From Apilactobacillus kunkeei (GTDB lineage Bacteria > Bacillota > Bacilli > Lactobacillales > Lactobacillaceae), in assembly GCF_001308195.1 (NCBI RefSeq), contig NZ_JXDF01000012.1, positions 79,262-143,261 on the forward strand: 64,000 nucleotides of DNA, written 5' to 3'. Below, in pieces: positions 1 to 8,779 of the stretch; within the stretch, counting starts at the first letter, position 1, and every line of letters begins with the position of its first letter. The notes beneath the pieces are model-generated. The model was not told the origin of the DNA. It saw nothing but the letters and a program-made list of their open reading frames with translations, and ran no database searches. Both the position numbers and the translations under genes were made by a program.

Positions 1-1082
1 CGATTATCTCTGGTGGGGCAGCCGCGGGGTTATCCGCTGCTTTTAACGCTCCAATCGCCAGTACGTTGTTTGTGCTAGAAGAAATCTATCATAACTTTTC
101 AACATCGGTCTGGTTAACTTCACTTTCAGCCGCAATTAGTGCGAACTTTGTTTCAACTGCGGTCTTTGGGAAAGTGCCGGTATTACACATGAGTTATTCA
201 CACGTGATTCCGCTACATATCTACCCATACTTAATCGGATTGGGAATCGTAATTGGAATCGGTGGATTAATTTATGAGTATGCGACACTTCACGTAAACG
301 ACTGGTACGCTAAGTTAGATTGGGTGCCCAACATTGTCTGGGTATTAATCCCATTTATCTTAGTCATTCCGTTTGAAATGTACTTACCCACAATCGTAGG
401 TGGGGGAAGCACAATGGTATTAATGATTGCCAAGGCCGCACCAACGATTACGGTATTGCTTTGGTTCTTGTTGATTCGTTTCGTAATGTCGATACTATCA
501 TATTCAACCGGCTTACCTGGTGGCATCTTCCTACCAATGCTTTCATTAGGAGCATTGATAGGGGCGATTTATTCAGAGGTTTTGATTCAATTAGGCGTAT
601 TACCACAAAGTTATTTTGTTAACTTCATCATCATTTCAATGAGTGGATTCTTCGCCTGTGTCGGGAAGGCACCATTTACCGCCATTCTCCTAATTACCGA
701 AATGGTTGGATCATTGCAAAACCTAATGTCATTAGCCTTTGTCACATTGGTGGCATACGAAGTTACCGACTTATTAGGTGGTAGTCCAATCTACAATGAA
801 ATGTTGCAAAAGATGTTGAGCCCGCAAAAGTTGTCAACAAGTGGACAACTAACCAACCTATATTTCTCAGTTCAATTGGGATCAGATATGGATGGTAAGG
901 CTGTTAAATCAATCAATTGGCCAGATGGTTGTTTGATTAGTTCCATCAAACGAAATGAACAATACATTATCCCCGATGGAGATACAATCCTAAAGGCTGG
1001 GGATAACATTGAAATATCCACAAACTACGATAACCGTGGTTATGTATATACACATGTGGAAAAACTAACATTAGATAATTAA
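1..1082 (+). CDS. ClC-family chloride/proton transporter with C-terminal RCK_C-like domain (5' end outside window)
   Basis: The frame is open from base 3, so the gene starts upstream of the window; about 359 residues are visible. Seen: the ClC signature GLSAAFNAP followed by a paired EE (LFVLEE), then GGIFLPML, the selectivity-filter GxFxP region, and multiple hydrophobic helices. The second Glu of the EE pair matches the internal proton glutamate of ClC antiporters, so Cl-/H+ exchange is more likely than a plain channel; the gating Glu (GREGP) lies outside the window. The last 75 residues are soluble and resemble a TrkA_C/RCK_C domain (GSDMDGKAVKSINWPDGCLI). Such domains bind nucleotides, in some transporters cyclic di-AMP, and a cyclic di-AMP synthase lies 10 kb downstream. 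Family is secure; the ligand is inference. Confidence 0.9.
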   Translation, partial: IISGGAAAGLSAAFNAPIASTLFVLEEIYHNFSTSVWLTSLSAAISANFVSTAVFGKVPVLHMSYSHVIPLHIYPYLIGLGIVIGIGGLIYEYATLHVNDWYAKLDWVPNIVWVLIPFILVIPFEMYLPTIVGGGSTMVLMIAKAAPTITVLLWFLLIRFVMSILSYSTGLPGGIFLPMLSLGALIGAIYSEVLIQLGVLPQSYFVNFIIISMSGFFACVGKAPFTAILLITEMVGSLQNLMSLAFVTLVAYEVTDLLGGSPIYNEMLQKMLSPQKLSTSGQLTNLYFSVQLGSDMDGKAVKSINWPDGCLISSIKRNEQYIIPDGDTILKAGDNIEISTNYDNRGYVYTHVEKLTLDN

Positions 1083-1182
1083 AATTTTGATTAATTGGCA
1101 TGTTAGAAAGTATTATGATAAACTAAACAGTAAAGATAAAGTTAAAGATGAAACCTATGTATTTTAGGTAGGAGGCAACGAA

Positions 1183-1422
1183 TTGTATAATTTCTTAATG
1201 AATATAATTTGGATTGACAGTGTATTAATTATCATCGCTGTCTTGATGCAACCAGCAAAGACTAACAACGATGCAATGTCTTCTTTAACCGGTGGTGCTG
1301 ATGATTTGTTTGCCAACTCTAAGCCACGTGGTTTTGAAGCCTTTATGCAAAAAGTAACAGTTGTATTATTGATTATTTTCTTTGCATCAGCATTAGGATT
1401 AGTTTGGTTATCATCACACTAG
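1183..1422 (+). CDS. secG: Preprotein translocase subunit SecG
   Basis: Small inner subunit of the SecYEG protein-conducting channel. The 79 residues form two hydrophobic helices (about 6-22 and 57-75) around a polar loop with the SecG-typical GGADDLFANSKPRGFEAFM segment. The start is TTG at 1183, 6 bases after a strong AGGAGG (1171-1176); no better start exists. SecG just upstream of RNase R and SmpB is a common arrangement in lactobacilli, which supports the call. A terminator follows directly. Confidence 0.95.
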   Translation: MYNFLMNIIWIDSVLIIIAVLMQPAKTNNDAMSSLTGGADDLFANSKPRGFEAFMQKVTVVLLIIFFASALGLVWLSSH

Positions 1423-1431
1423 TTGATAAGA

Positions 1432-1460
1432 CTCCTGTAATTTTTACAGGAGCTTTTTTT
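1432..1460 (+). terminator. Rho-independent terminator after secG
   Basis: Perfect 9-bp stem CTCCTGTAA/TTACAGGAG with a 3-base loop, followed by CTTTTTTT. Confidence 0.9.
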
Positions 1461-1572
1461 ATGTGAAACCGAAAAAACCGTTTAGGATAGACGGTATAAA
1501 AATGTTAGAATACTAGATATGAGTTATCGAATTTGATTTAAGATCGAAAATTTAAAACTTAAGGAGTAAATC

Positions 1573-3924
1573 GTGGAAGATAATAGTTTAAAACAAGAAA
1601 TTCATGCTGTTCTTCAAAAGTTCCCAAATCGCGAATTTTCAGTAGAAGAACTAGCTGATGAATTAGGATACCATGGTGCAAATGCATTTAAACTAATTGT
1701 CCAATCATTAGCTGTTCTAGAACGTGAAAAGACAGTTATGGTTACTGAAACAGGCAATTTTAAGTTAAACGTGCAAGGTGAAACAATCGAAGGCACTTTT
1801 CATGCAAATCCAAAGGGGTTCGGATTTGTTAACTATGACGAAAACCTAGAAGATGCATTCATCGCACCTGACAACACACTACAAGCAATGAACGGTGATA
1901 CTGTTCAAATTGAAATTGTAAGACGTGCCGACCAAAACTCTGGTAAAGGTCCAGAAGGTAAGGTTGTAAACATCGTTGAAAGAAACTACGAACAAGTAGT
2001 TGGTGAATTCACCCGTACTGACGATGATCATGGCTACGTTGGTCAAGTTAAGCTAAAAGAAAAGAAGCTTATTAACTACAAGTTTTACGTTACAGGTGTT
2101 GGTCTAAAACCTACACCAGGTGAAGTAATTACTGCCGAAATTACTGAATACCCAAATGCTGACCACCCAGACTACATGGTTGGTATCGCTAAGGAAGTAA
2201 TCGGAAGCGTTGATGACCCAGGAATCGACATCCTACAAATCGTCTACGCTCACGATATTCCAGCTCAATTCCCAGAAGACGTATTGCAAGAAGCAGATGC
2301 GATTCCAGAAGAAATTAGTGAAGAAGAAAAGCAAGGTCGAGAAGACATTACTGATCAAACACTAGTTACTATTGATGGGGAATCATCAAAGGACTTGGAT
2401 GACGCCGTTACTGTATGGAAATTACCAAATGGTAACTACCACTTAGGTGTTCACATCGCCGATGTTTCTCATTACGTAAAACCAGGTAGTCTTCTAGACG
2501 AAGAAGCATACAAGCGTGGTACTTCTGTTTACTTAACTGACAGAGTTATCCCAATGCTTCCAAGAAGATTATCAAATGGAATTTGTTCATTGAACGAAGG
2601 TGAACTTCGTCTATGTATGAGTTGTGATATGGAAATCAACCCAGCCGGAAACGTTGTTGACCATCGTATTCACCCAAGTGTGATGAGATCTAAGGCTCGA
2701 ATGACTTACAAGGCTGTAAATGACATCCTAGAAGCACATGATGAAAACACTATGGAACGTTACAAAGACTTAGTTCCTATGTTTGAAGAAATGGGCGAAC
2801 TACACAATATTCTATACAAACAACGTCGCCGTCGTGGTGCCATTGACTTCGATGATAACGAATCAGAAATCATCGTTGATGAAACTGGTCACCCAATCGA
2901 CATTAAGCTAAGAGTGCGTGGTACTGCTGAAAGAATGATCGAATCATTCATGTTAGCTGCCAACGAAACTGTTGCTGAACATTACTGTAAAGCACACGCA
3001 CCATTCATCTACCGTGTTCACGAAACACCAGATGGAGAACGTGTGAAGAACTTCTTCGAATTCTTAACTGCATTCGGTGTAGAAGTTAAGGGTGATCCAG
3101 ATCACTTGAAGCCAAAGGTATTACAAAACGTATTGAAGAAGGTTGCTGGTAAGCCAGAAGAACCTGCCGTATCAGTTATGATGCTTAGAAGTTTGAAGCA
3201 AGCTAGATATACTGACCAACCACTTGGTCACTTTGGTCTAGGTGCTGAATTCTACACTCATTTCACTTCTCCAATCAGAAGATACCCAGATACAACTGTT
3301 CACCGTTTAATTCACCACTACGAAGATAACGGTATCAATAAGGAATCAAAGGCCAAATACGCCGGATTACTTGAAGAAATTTCAGATCATTCATCAAAGG
3401 CAGAACGTCGCTCAATCGATGCAGAACGTGATACTGATGCAATGAAGAAGGCTGAATACATGGCAGACCACATCGGAGAAGAATTCGATGCAACTGTTAG
3501 TTCAGTGCTTAAGTTTGGTATGTTTATCGAACTTGAAAATACTGTTGAAGGATTAGTTCACATTAGTCGCATGAAAGATGACTACTATGAATACATTGAA
3601 AAGTACCTAGCACTTGTTGGTAGAAATACTCACCGTACCTACAGAATTGGTCAACCAGTTCGTGTTAAGGTGGTTAACGTCGACGTTGACCAAAGTGCTG
3701 TGGACTTTGATATTGTTAATCCAGAAGACACACCAATGTCTAAACTAAAACCTGAAAGTCACAGTAATGGTGCTCACGGTCGTGGTGGAAGAAACAACGG
3801 TGGTCGTCGTAACAATAACAGAAGAAACGACAACAAGAATGGTAAGTTTGGTAGAAACAACAATAACCGCCATTCAAGAAACAACAACCGTAATGGTCGT
3901 AATCATTCCAATTCAAAACATTAA
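1573..3924 (+). CDS. rnr: Ribonuclease R
   Basis: 3'-5' exoribonuclease that degrades structured RNA and works with SmpB/tmRNA in quality control. The 783 residues show the expected order: N-terminal winged-helix region (about 1-65), cold-shock domains (about 70-235), RNB catalytic domain with the acidic SSKDLDDAV motif near residue 271, and an S1 domain (about 640-720). The tail (about 735-783) is very rich in Arg, Asn and Gly and probably binds RNA. The GTG start at 1573 follows AAGGAG at 1560-1565. smpB begins 21 bases downstream, which suggests co-transcription. Length fits the family (about 770-820). Confidence 0.96.
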   Translation: MEDNSLKQEIHAVLQKFPNREFSVEELADELGYHGANAFKLIVQSLAVLEREKTVMVTETGNFKLNVQGETIEGTFHANPKGFGFVNYDENLEDAFIAPDNTLQAMNGDTVQIEIVRRADQNSGKGPEGKVVNIVERNYEQVVGEFTRTDDDHGYVGQVKLKEKKLINYKFYVTGVGLKPTPGEVITAEITEYPNADHPDYMVGIAKEVIGSVDDPGIDILQIVYAHDIPAQFPEDVLQEADAIPEEISEEEKQGREDITDQTLVTIDGESSKDLDDAVTVWKLPNGNYHLGVHIADVSHYVKPGSLLDEEAYKRGTSVYLTDRVIPMLPRRLSNGICSLNEGELRLCMSCDMEINPAGNVVDHRIHPSVMRSKARMTYKAVNDILEAHDENTMERYKDLVPMFEEMGELHNILYKQRRRRGAIDFDDNESEIIVDETGHPIDIKLRVRGTAERMIESFMLAANETVAEHYCKAHAPFIYRVHETPDGERVKNFFEFLTAFGVEVKGDPDHLKPKVLQNVLKKVAGKPEEPAVSVMMLRSLKQARYTDQPLGHFGLGAEFYTHFTSPIRRYPDTTVHRLIHHYEDNGINKESKAKYAGLLEEISDHSSKAERRSIDAERDTDAMKKAEYMADHIGEEFDATVSSVLKFGMFIELENTVEGLVHISRMKDDYYEYIEKYLALVGRNTHRTYRIGQPVRVKVVNVDVDQSAVDFDIVNPEDTPMSKLKPESHSNGAHGRGGRNNGGRRNNNRRNDNKNGKFGRNNNNRHSRNNNRNGRNHSNSKH

Positions 3925-3945
3925 TTGGTTGAGAGGTGATTGATA

Positions 3946-4419
3946 ATGGTTAAGAAGAAACCAACTAATAAAGACGATAACTTGGTTGCGCAAAATCGCA
4001 AAGCTCGTCATGATTACCGCGTTTTACAAACTTATGAAGCAGGGATTGCATTGACTGGTACTGAAATCAAGTCTGTTCGTGCAAGTCGTGTCAATCTAAA
4101 GGATGGGTTCGCCCAAATTAGAGATGGCCAAGCTACATTGATGAATGTTCACATTAGTGAATATGAACAAGGTAATCAGTTCAATCATGATCCACTTAGA
4201 AATCGTAAATTGCTTTTACACAAGCAAGAAATCAAGCGACTAGCAAAGGAAACAGACAAAAAGGGAGTTACAATCGTTCCCTTGAAGATGTACCTTAAGA
4301 AAGGTTTTGCTAAGGTCTTGATTGGTGTTGCCGAAGGTAAGCATGAATACGATAAACGTGAAACAATGAAGAAACGTGATCAAGAACGTGAAATCTCACG
4401 TGTATTAAAACACTACTAA
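3946..4419 (+). CDS. smpB: SsrA-binding protein SmpB
   Basis: Binds tmRNA and delivers it to stalled ribosomes; the tmRNA gene is in this window at 57.0-57.4 kb. The 157 residues carry family segments [20 protein letters not shown] near the N-terminus, [18 protein letters not shown] in the core, and a basic C-terminal tail starting [15 protein letters not shown] that enters the decoding centre. The ATG at 3946 is preferred to the in-frame TTG at 3940, because AGAGGTG (3932-3938) sits at normal distance only from the ATG. Probably co-transcribed with rnr. Confidence 0.96.
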   Translation: MVKKKPTNKDDNLVAQNRKARHDYRVLQTYEAGIALTGTEIKSVRASRVNLKDGFAQIRDGQATLMNVHISEYEQGNQFNHDPLRNRKLLLHKQEIKRLAKETDKKGVTIVPLKMYLKKGFAKVLIGVAEGKHEYDKRETMKKRDQEREISRVLKHY

Positions 4420-4423
4420 AAAA

Positions 4424-4450
4424 AGCGTCCCGGAATGGGGCGCTTTTTTG
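4424..4450 (+). terminator. Rho-independent terminator after smpB
   Basis: Stem GCGTCCC/GGGGCGC (one G-U pair) with loop GGAAT, followed by TTTTTT. Confidence 0.85.
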
Positions 4451-4501
4451 CGATGTGAATTTATTTTATATATGATAAAATTATATATAGAGGTGTTATA
4501 A

Positions 4502-5191
4502 ATGAAACCTTTTATTCACAATGACTGGTGGGATGTATTGAAGCCAGAATTTGAAAAAGAGTATTACCAAGATTTACGCAAATTTTTAGTTGAAGAATAT
4601 GAAAATCATGAAATCCATCCAAACGCTAATCAAATCTATGAAGCATTTGAATGGACACCATTCTCAAAAGTAAAAGTAGTTATTTTAGGCCAAGACCCAT
4701 ACCATGAACCCAATCAAGCACATGGTTTGAGTTTCTCAGTCCTACCAGGAGTGAAGGTGCCACCTTCGCTTCGAAATATTTACAAGGAATTAGAAAGTGA
4801 TTTAGGCATCAAACCGGTTAATCATGGCTACCTTGAAAAGTGGGCCAAACAAGGTGTTCTATTATTGAACTCAGTATTGACCGTAAGAGATGGAATTGCA
4901 TTTTCCCACAAATCAAAGGGATGGGAGAAATTAACCGATACTGCAATTGAAAAGTTATCACAACGTCCTGAACCAGTCGTATTTATCCTTTGGGGGAGAG
5001 CGGCTAGAGACAAGGTGAAGTTGATTAATACCAAGACCAATATTGTGATTGAATCAGCTCATCCAAGTCCATTGTCAGCACACCGTGGTTTCTTCGGATC
5101 CAAACCATTTTCAAAGACTAATATTGCCCTAGAATCATTGGGCGAAAAGCCAATTGATTGGCAATTACCAGAACACGTTACAATCCATTAG
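4502..5191 (+). CDS. ung: Uracil-DNA glycosylase
   Basis: Removes uracil from DNA as the first step of base-excision repair. The 229 residues contain the water-activating motif GQDPYHEP near residue 63, the Phe/Asn uracil-pocket region ([10 protein letters not shown]) and the DNA-intercalation loop [18 protein letters not shown]. The ATG follows AGAGGTG at normal spacing. The stop codon lies inside the ribosome site region of pta, so the two genes are probably translated from one message. Confidence 0.97.
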   Translation: MKPFIHNDWWDVLKPEFEKEYYQDLRKFLVEEYENHEIHPNANQIYEAFEWTPFSKVKVVILGQDPYHEPNQAHGLSFSVLPGVKVPPSLRNIYKELESDLGIKPVNHGYLEKWAKQGVLLLNSVLTVRDGIAFSHKSKGWEKLTDTAIEKLSQRPEPVVFILWGRAARDKVKLINTKTNIVIESAHPSPLSAHRGFFGSKPFSKTNIALESLGEKPIDWQLPEHVTIH

Positions 5192-5202
5192 GAGGAAGAA
5201 AT

Positions 5203-6168
5203 ATGAGTTTACTAGATGAATTAAAAGAAAAGATTAGTGGTTTAAACAAGAAAATCGTTTTCCCAGAAGGAGACGACATTAGAATTATCGAAGCAGCTAG
5301 TCGTTTAGCTGACGAAAACCTAATCCACCCAGTACTATTAGGTGACCCAGCAGAAATCAAACAAAACGCCGGTGACTTCAACCTATCAAACGTTGAAATT
5401 GTCGACATTAACAACTACCCAGAAAAAGACTTCGAAGAAATGCTAGATGCATTAGAAGAACGTCGTAACGGTAAGAACACCCGTGAACAATTAGCTGAAT
5501 GGCTAAAGGATGCTAACTACTTCGGTACTATGTTAGTTTACATGGATAAGGCTGACGGAATGGTATCAGGTGCAGCTCATGCTACCGGTGATACTGTTAG
5601 ACCTGCTCTTCAAATCATCAAGACCCAAGAAGGCATGCGTCGTATCTCAGGTTCATTCTTGATGCAAAAGGGTGACACTAGATACGTCTTTGCCGACTGT
5701 GCTATTAACATCGAACTAGATGCTAAAGGCATGGTTGAAGTTGCTAAGCAAAGTGTTATCACTGCTAAACAATTCAACATCGATCCAAAGGTTGCCTTTC
5801 TAAGTTTCTCAACTAAGGGATCAGCTAAGGGCGACATGGTAACCAAGGTGCAAGAAGCAGCTGCAATGGCCAAAGACGAACTAGATGTTCCTTCAGATGG
5901 TGAACTACAATTTGATGCCGCACTAGTACCAGAAGTTGCTAACAAGAAAGCACCTGGTTCAGAAGTTGCTGGACAAGCTAACGTTTTCGTATTCCCTGAA
6001 CTACAATCAGGAAACATTGGTTACAAGATTGCTCAACGTCTAGGTGGCTTTGAAGCATTTGGTCCACTACTACAAGGTTTGGCAAAACCAGTTTCAGATC
6101 TTTCACGTGGATGTGTCGCAGAAGATGTTTACAACGTTGCAATCATTAACGCAATCCAATCTCTATAA
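5203..6168 (+). CDS. pta: Phosphate acetyltransferase
   Basis: Interconverts acetyl-CoA and acetyl phosphate, linking carbon flux to ATP production by acetate kinase. The protein is 321 residues, the short class I form without an N-terminal regulatory domain. Family segments include KKIVFPEGDDIRIIEAA near the start, VSGAAHATGDTVRPALQII, and the C-terminal GPLLQGLAKPVSDLSRG. The ATG at 5203 follows GGAGGAAG (5191-5198); an in-frame start at 5158 would overlap ung and has no ribosome site. tsaE follows after 19 bases. Confidence 0.96.
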   Translation: MSLLDELKEKISGLNKKIVFPEGDDIRIIEAASRLADENLIHPVLLGDPAEIKQNAGDFNLSNVEIVDINNYPEKDFEEMLDALEERRNGKNTREQLAEWLKDANYFGTMLVYMDKADGMVSGAAHATGDTVRPALQIIKTQEGMRRISGSFLMQKGDTRYVFADCAINIELDAKGMVEVAKQSVITAKQFNIDPKVAFLSFSTKGSAKGDMVTKVQEAAAMAKDELDVPSDGELQFDAALVPEVANKKAPGSEVAGQANVFVFPELQSGNIGYKIAQRLGGFEAFGPLLQGLAKPVSDLSRGCVAEDVYNVAIINAIQSL

Positions 6169-6187
6169 GCAAAAGGAGGGATGATTC

Positions 6188-6664
6188 TTGGTTAAAGTTA
6201 ACGTAGAATCACCTGATGAAACAAAACAATATGGTGAACAATTGGCACCATTATTAAAGGCTAAAGACGTCATCTTGTTGGATGGTGACCTAGGTGCGGG
6301 TAAGACAACTTTCACCAAGGGATTAGCTAAGGGCTTGGGTATTAAACGTAATATCAAGAGTCCGACATTTACCATTATCCGTGAGTATCAAGGTGGCAGA
6401 TTGCCACTTTACCACATGGATATCTATCGTTTAGACGATGGTAGCGGGGATGAACTAGGACTAGAAGAATACTTCAACGGTGACGGTGTTAACGTTATCG
6501 AATGGTCCGAATTCATTGCCGATGAACTACCTGACGATTACTTGAAGATTGTTTTCCGTCGTGATGATGAAAAGGGTGAAGACTTTAGAACCATTTCATT
6601 TGAACCAAGCGGCAAACGCTTTGAAGACATCGTTAAGCAAATTTTTCCACAGGTGGAAAAATAG
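6188..6664 (+). CDS. tsaE: tRNA threonylcarbamoyladenosine biosynthesis ATPase TsaE
   Basis: ATPase partner of TsaB/TsaD in making t6A37 in tRNAs that read ANN codons. The Walker A motif GDLGAGKTTFTKGLAKGL lies at about residues 32-49, and SPTFTIIREYQGG and YHMDIYRLDD (Walker B region) follow, typical of TsaE. Start is TTG at 6188 after AAAGGAGGG; an ATG at 6181 runs into a stop after four codons. The GNAT gene starts 2 bases after the stop, so they are translationally linked. The tsaB/tsaD genes are not in the window. Confidence 0.95.
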   Translation: MVKVNVESPDETKQYGEQLAPLLKAKDVILLDGDLGAGKTTFTKGLAKGLGIKRNIKSPTFTIIREYQGGRLPLYHMDIYRLDDGSGDELGLEEYFNGDGVNVIEWSEFIADELPDDYLKIVFRRDDEKGEDFRTISFEPSGKRFEDIVKQIFPQVEK

Positions 6665-6666
6665 CG

Positions 6667-7167
6667 ATGTGTAATTTAGAGGTGCGTTGTGCACAACCAG
6701 ACGATGCAGATAAGTTAATCGAATTGATTGCACAATTAAAACAAGAATCAGACCAATACACGATTGATCCAAATATTGGGAATTTATCCGTTGATGATCA
6801 AGCTCAACAAATAATGCTGGTTAATCAAACCCGTAGTTTTATCATTGGTTTAGCATTTTTGGATGATCAACCGGTAGGGATGATTCAGGTCCAAGAACTA
6901 CAAGATTCCGGAATCGGTGAGCTTGGCATTGCCGTCTTAAATCAATATAGTCACCAAGGAATTGGTGGCCAGTTAATGGATTTTGTAATTGATTGGGCAA
7001 CCTATGACAGTAACTTATCCACATTGGCACTGGTTGTGAAAAAGACCAACGAACACGCAATTCACTTATACGCAAAAAGTGGCTTTACCGTCGTAAAGAA
7101 AAGGGTAATTAATGCACTTGGAAGTGTATTATCCACACAAGAAATGCAATATAACCTAAAAAAATAA
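6667..7167 (+). CDS. GNAT-family N-acetyltransferase
   Basis: Acetyl-CoA-dependent acyltransferase of unknown substrate. The 166 residues have a GNAT core: a beta-strand ending at IGELGIAVLNQY, then the acetyl-CoA pyrophosphate loop HQGIGGQL (Q/R-x-x-G-x-G/A type), then a C-terminal AIHLYAKSGF segment typical of the fold. It starts 2 bases after tsaE. A GNAT gene next to tsaE/tsaB is often rimI, but this sequence lacks features that would let me call RimI, so I leave it unnamed. Confidence 0.85.
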   Translation: MCNLEVRCAQPDDADKLIELIAQLKQESDQYTIDPNIGNLSVDDQAQQIMLVNQTRSFIIGLAFLDDQPVGMIQVQELQDSGIGELGIAVLNQYSHQGIGGQLMDFVIDWATYDSNLSTLALVVKKTNEHAIHLYAKSGFTVVKKRVINALGSVLSTQEMQYNLKK

Positions 7168-7192
7168 GCACCCATTTGGATGCTTATTTTTT
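7163..7192. terminator. Bidirectional terminator between the GNAT gene and the convergent exonuclease gene
   Basis: Stem AATAAGCACCC/GGATGCTTATT (imperfect) flanked by an A-run on the left and a T-run on the right. It overlaps the last codons of the minus-strand gene. Confidence 0.75.
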
Positions 7193-7720
7193 TACCTTGA
7201 TGAATGACTTGATCACGTCATCATCAAAGTGTTCTTGTTGATAAATTAAAATATTAGCGCAAGCTAAGCTATCATCTAACGCATTATGATGATGGTGAAG
7301 TCTGATTCCTAAGTTGGCACAAACCGTATTTAGTTTGTGATTCTTAAACTCTGGGAAAAGATATTTACAAGTCTTAACCGTATCTAATGTTTTATAAATT
7401 GGAACGGTTAGTCCATAACGCATTAAGGTACGTGCCAATACACTATTATCAAATGAGTTGTTGTGGGCAATTACTAATTGATCCTTGGTAAAAAATTGCT
7501 TGATTACCGGCCAGATTTCAGGGAAGGTAGGCGCGTCAGCAACATCGCTTTCGTGAATACCGTGAATATCGACGTTTCGATAATTAAAATCGGTTTCAGG
7601 ATTAATTAGAGTATAGAATTCATCAACAACCTTGTTATCGCGGACAACGGTTAATGCTAATGAACAGGCACTAGCTCGTTGATTATTGGCAGTTTCAAAA
7701 TCAATTGCAACGAAGTTCAT
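7184..7720 (-). CDS. DnaQ-like 3'-5' exonuclease (DEDDh)
   Basis: Exonuclease of the DNA polymerase III epsilon family. The 178 residues contain the complete DEDDh set: Asp7 and Glu9 in AIDFETANN, the Asp in AHNNSFDNSVL, and His/Asp in HHHNALDDSLA. No BRCT or GIY-YIG domain is attached, so this is a stand-alone exonuclease, probably in repair or RNA/DNA turnover rather than replicative proofreading. It is transcribed against its neighbours, with its start 28 bases inside an intergenic region shared with the murB promoter. Confidence 0.9.
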   Translation of the reverse strand: MNFVAIDFETANNQRASACSLALTVVRDNKVVDEFYTLINPETDFNYRNVDIHGIHESDVADAPTFPEIWPVIKQFFTKDQLVIAHNNSFDNSVLARTLMRYGLTVPIYKTLDTVKTCKYLFPEFKNHKLNTVCANLGIRLHHHHNALDDSLACANILIYQQEHFDDDVIKSFIKVKK

Positions 7721-7781
7721 TAATAACGTCCTTTCGTTTTATTCTTTCAACATTATAACATGGTCTTACTATGTGATATCG

Positions 7782-7862
7782 TGGTAAAATTAAAAATGTA
7801 TTAATACGAGTTATCTCGTTGTAAATATTAAAAGTATGTGTTTTCTACGAATAAACTCGTAT
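7782..7862 (+). promoter_or_regulatory. murB promoter region with two ACGA-N6-TCGT palindromes
   Basis: An extended -10 (TG-G-TAAAAT, 7782-7790) is followed by two palindromes of the same form, at 7806-7819 and 7847-7860, 41 bases apart. A wider 9-bp inverted repeat (7804-7812 with 7854-7862, ATACGAGTT/AACTCGTAT) links them. The same 14-base form occurs in a promoter at 20654. Operator function is inference. Confidence 0.5.
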
Positions 7863-7892
7863 AAATTATGATAATTAAGGAAAATGATTAAA

Positions 7893-8768
7893 ATGGAAAA
7901 AATTAAGCTTTTAAAAAATGAACCATTATCAAAATATACATTCACAGAAACTGGTGGACCTGCTGACCTGGTTGCCTTTCCTAAAAATACAGACGAAGTC
8001 AGAGAATTACTATCAATGGCAAAACGTGATGATCTACCAATCACCATTTTAGGAAATGCCAGTAATTTAATCATCAAGGATGGTGGAATTAGGGGATTAG
8101 TCATCATCTTAACTGAGATGAATGAAATTACATCTCACGATGATTTAGTAATTGCTCAAGCGGGTGCTAGATACATCGATACTACCATTGTTGCCCAACA
8201 ACACGGTTTAACCGGAATGGAATTTGCTGCCGGAATTCCGGGTAGTATCGGAGGAGCAGTCTTCATGAATGCTGGTGCATACGGTGGCGAAACCGCCGAA
8301 GTGATTGAATCAGTCACTGTTTTAACACCAGAAAATGAAATCAAGACACTATCAAATAGTGAATTAGATTTTGGTTACAGACATAGCGCTGTGCAAGACC
8401 AAGACGACATCGTTTTGGAAGCAACATTTAAGTTATCCGCTGGGGATAAAGATGAAATCCAAGCAGAAATGGATCGTTTAAATGCATTACGTGAATCAAA
8501 ACAACCACTTGATCTACCGTCTTGTGGAAGTGTGTTCAAGAGACCAGAGGGTTACTTTGCTGGTAAGTTAATTCACGATGCCGGTCTTCAAGGATACCAA
8601 TCAGGGGGTGCCCAAGTATCTAAGAAACATGCTGGGTTCATTGTGAACATTGATAACGCCACTGCTACCGATTACTTAGACGTAATCAAGCATGTGCAAG
8701 AAACTGTTTACGCTAAAAACAAAGTACATCTAGAAACGGAAGTAAGAATTATCGGACAAGACAAATAG
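7893..8768 (+). CDS. murB: UDP-N-acetylenolpyruvoylglucosamine reductase
   Basis: FAD/NADPH enzyme that completes UDP-N-acetylmuramic acid synthesis for peptidoglycan. FAD-binding segments are [18 protein letters not shown] and [19 protein letters not shown]; the proton-donor serine lies in [11 protein letters not shown], and the C-terminal domain follows ([25 protein letters not shown]). ATG 7893 is preferred over ATG 7884, because AAGGA (7877-7881) is only 2 bases from the earlier codon; this gives 291 residues. The nhaP-like gene starts 11 bases after the stop, so the two are probably co-transcribed. Confidence 0.95.
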   Translation: MEKIKLLKNEPLSKYTFTETGGPADLVAFPKNTDEVRELLSMAKRDDLPITILGNASNLIIKDGGIRGLVIILTEMNEITSHDDLVIAQAGARYIDTTIVAQQHGLTGMEFAAGIPGSIGGAVFMNAGAYGGETAEVIESVTVLTPENEIKTLSNSELDFGYRHSAVQDQDDIVLEATFKLSAGDKDEIQAEMDRLNALRESKQPLDLPSCGSVFKRPEGYFAGKLIHDAGLQGYQSGGAQVSKKHAGFIVNIDNATATDYLDVIKHVQETVYAKNKVHLETEVRIIGQDK

Positions 8769-8779
8769 GGGGATAATCC

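Noticed and set aside
5610..6017. Minus-strand 135-codon frame inside pta
   Set aside because: Antisense shadow of a conserved gene, without ribosome site.
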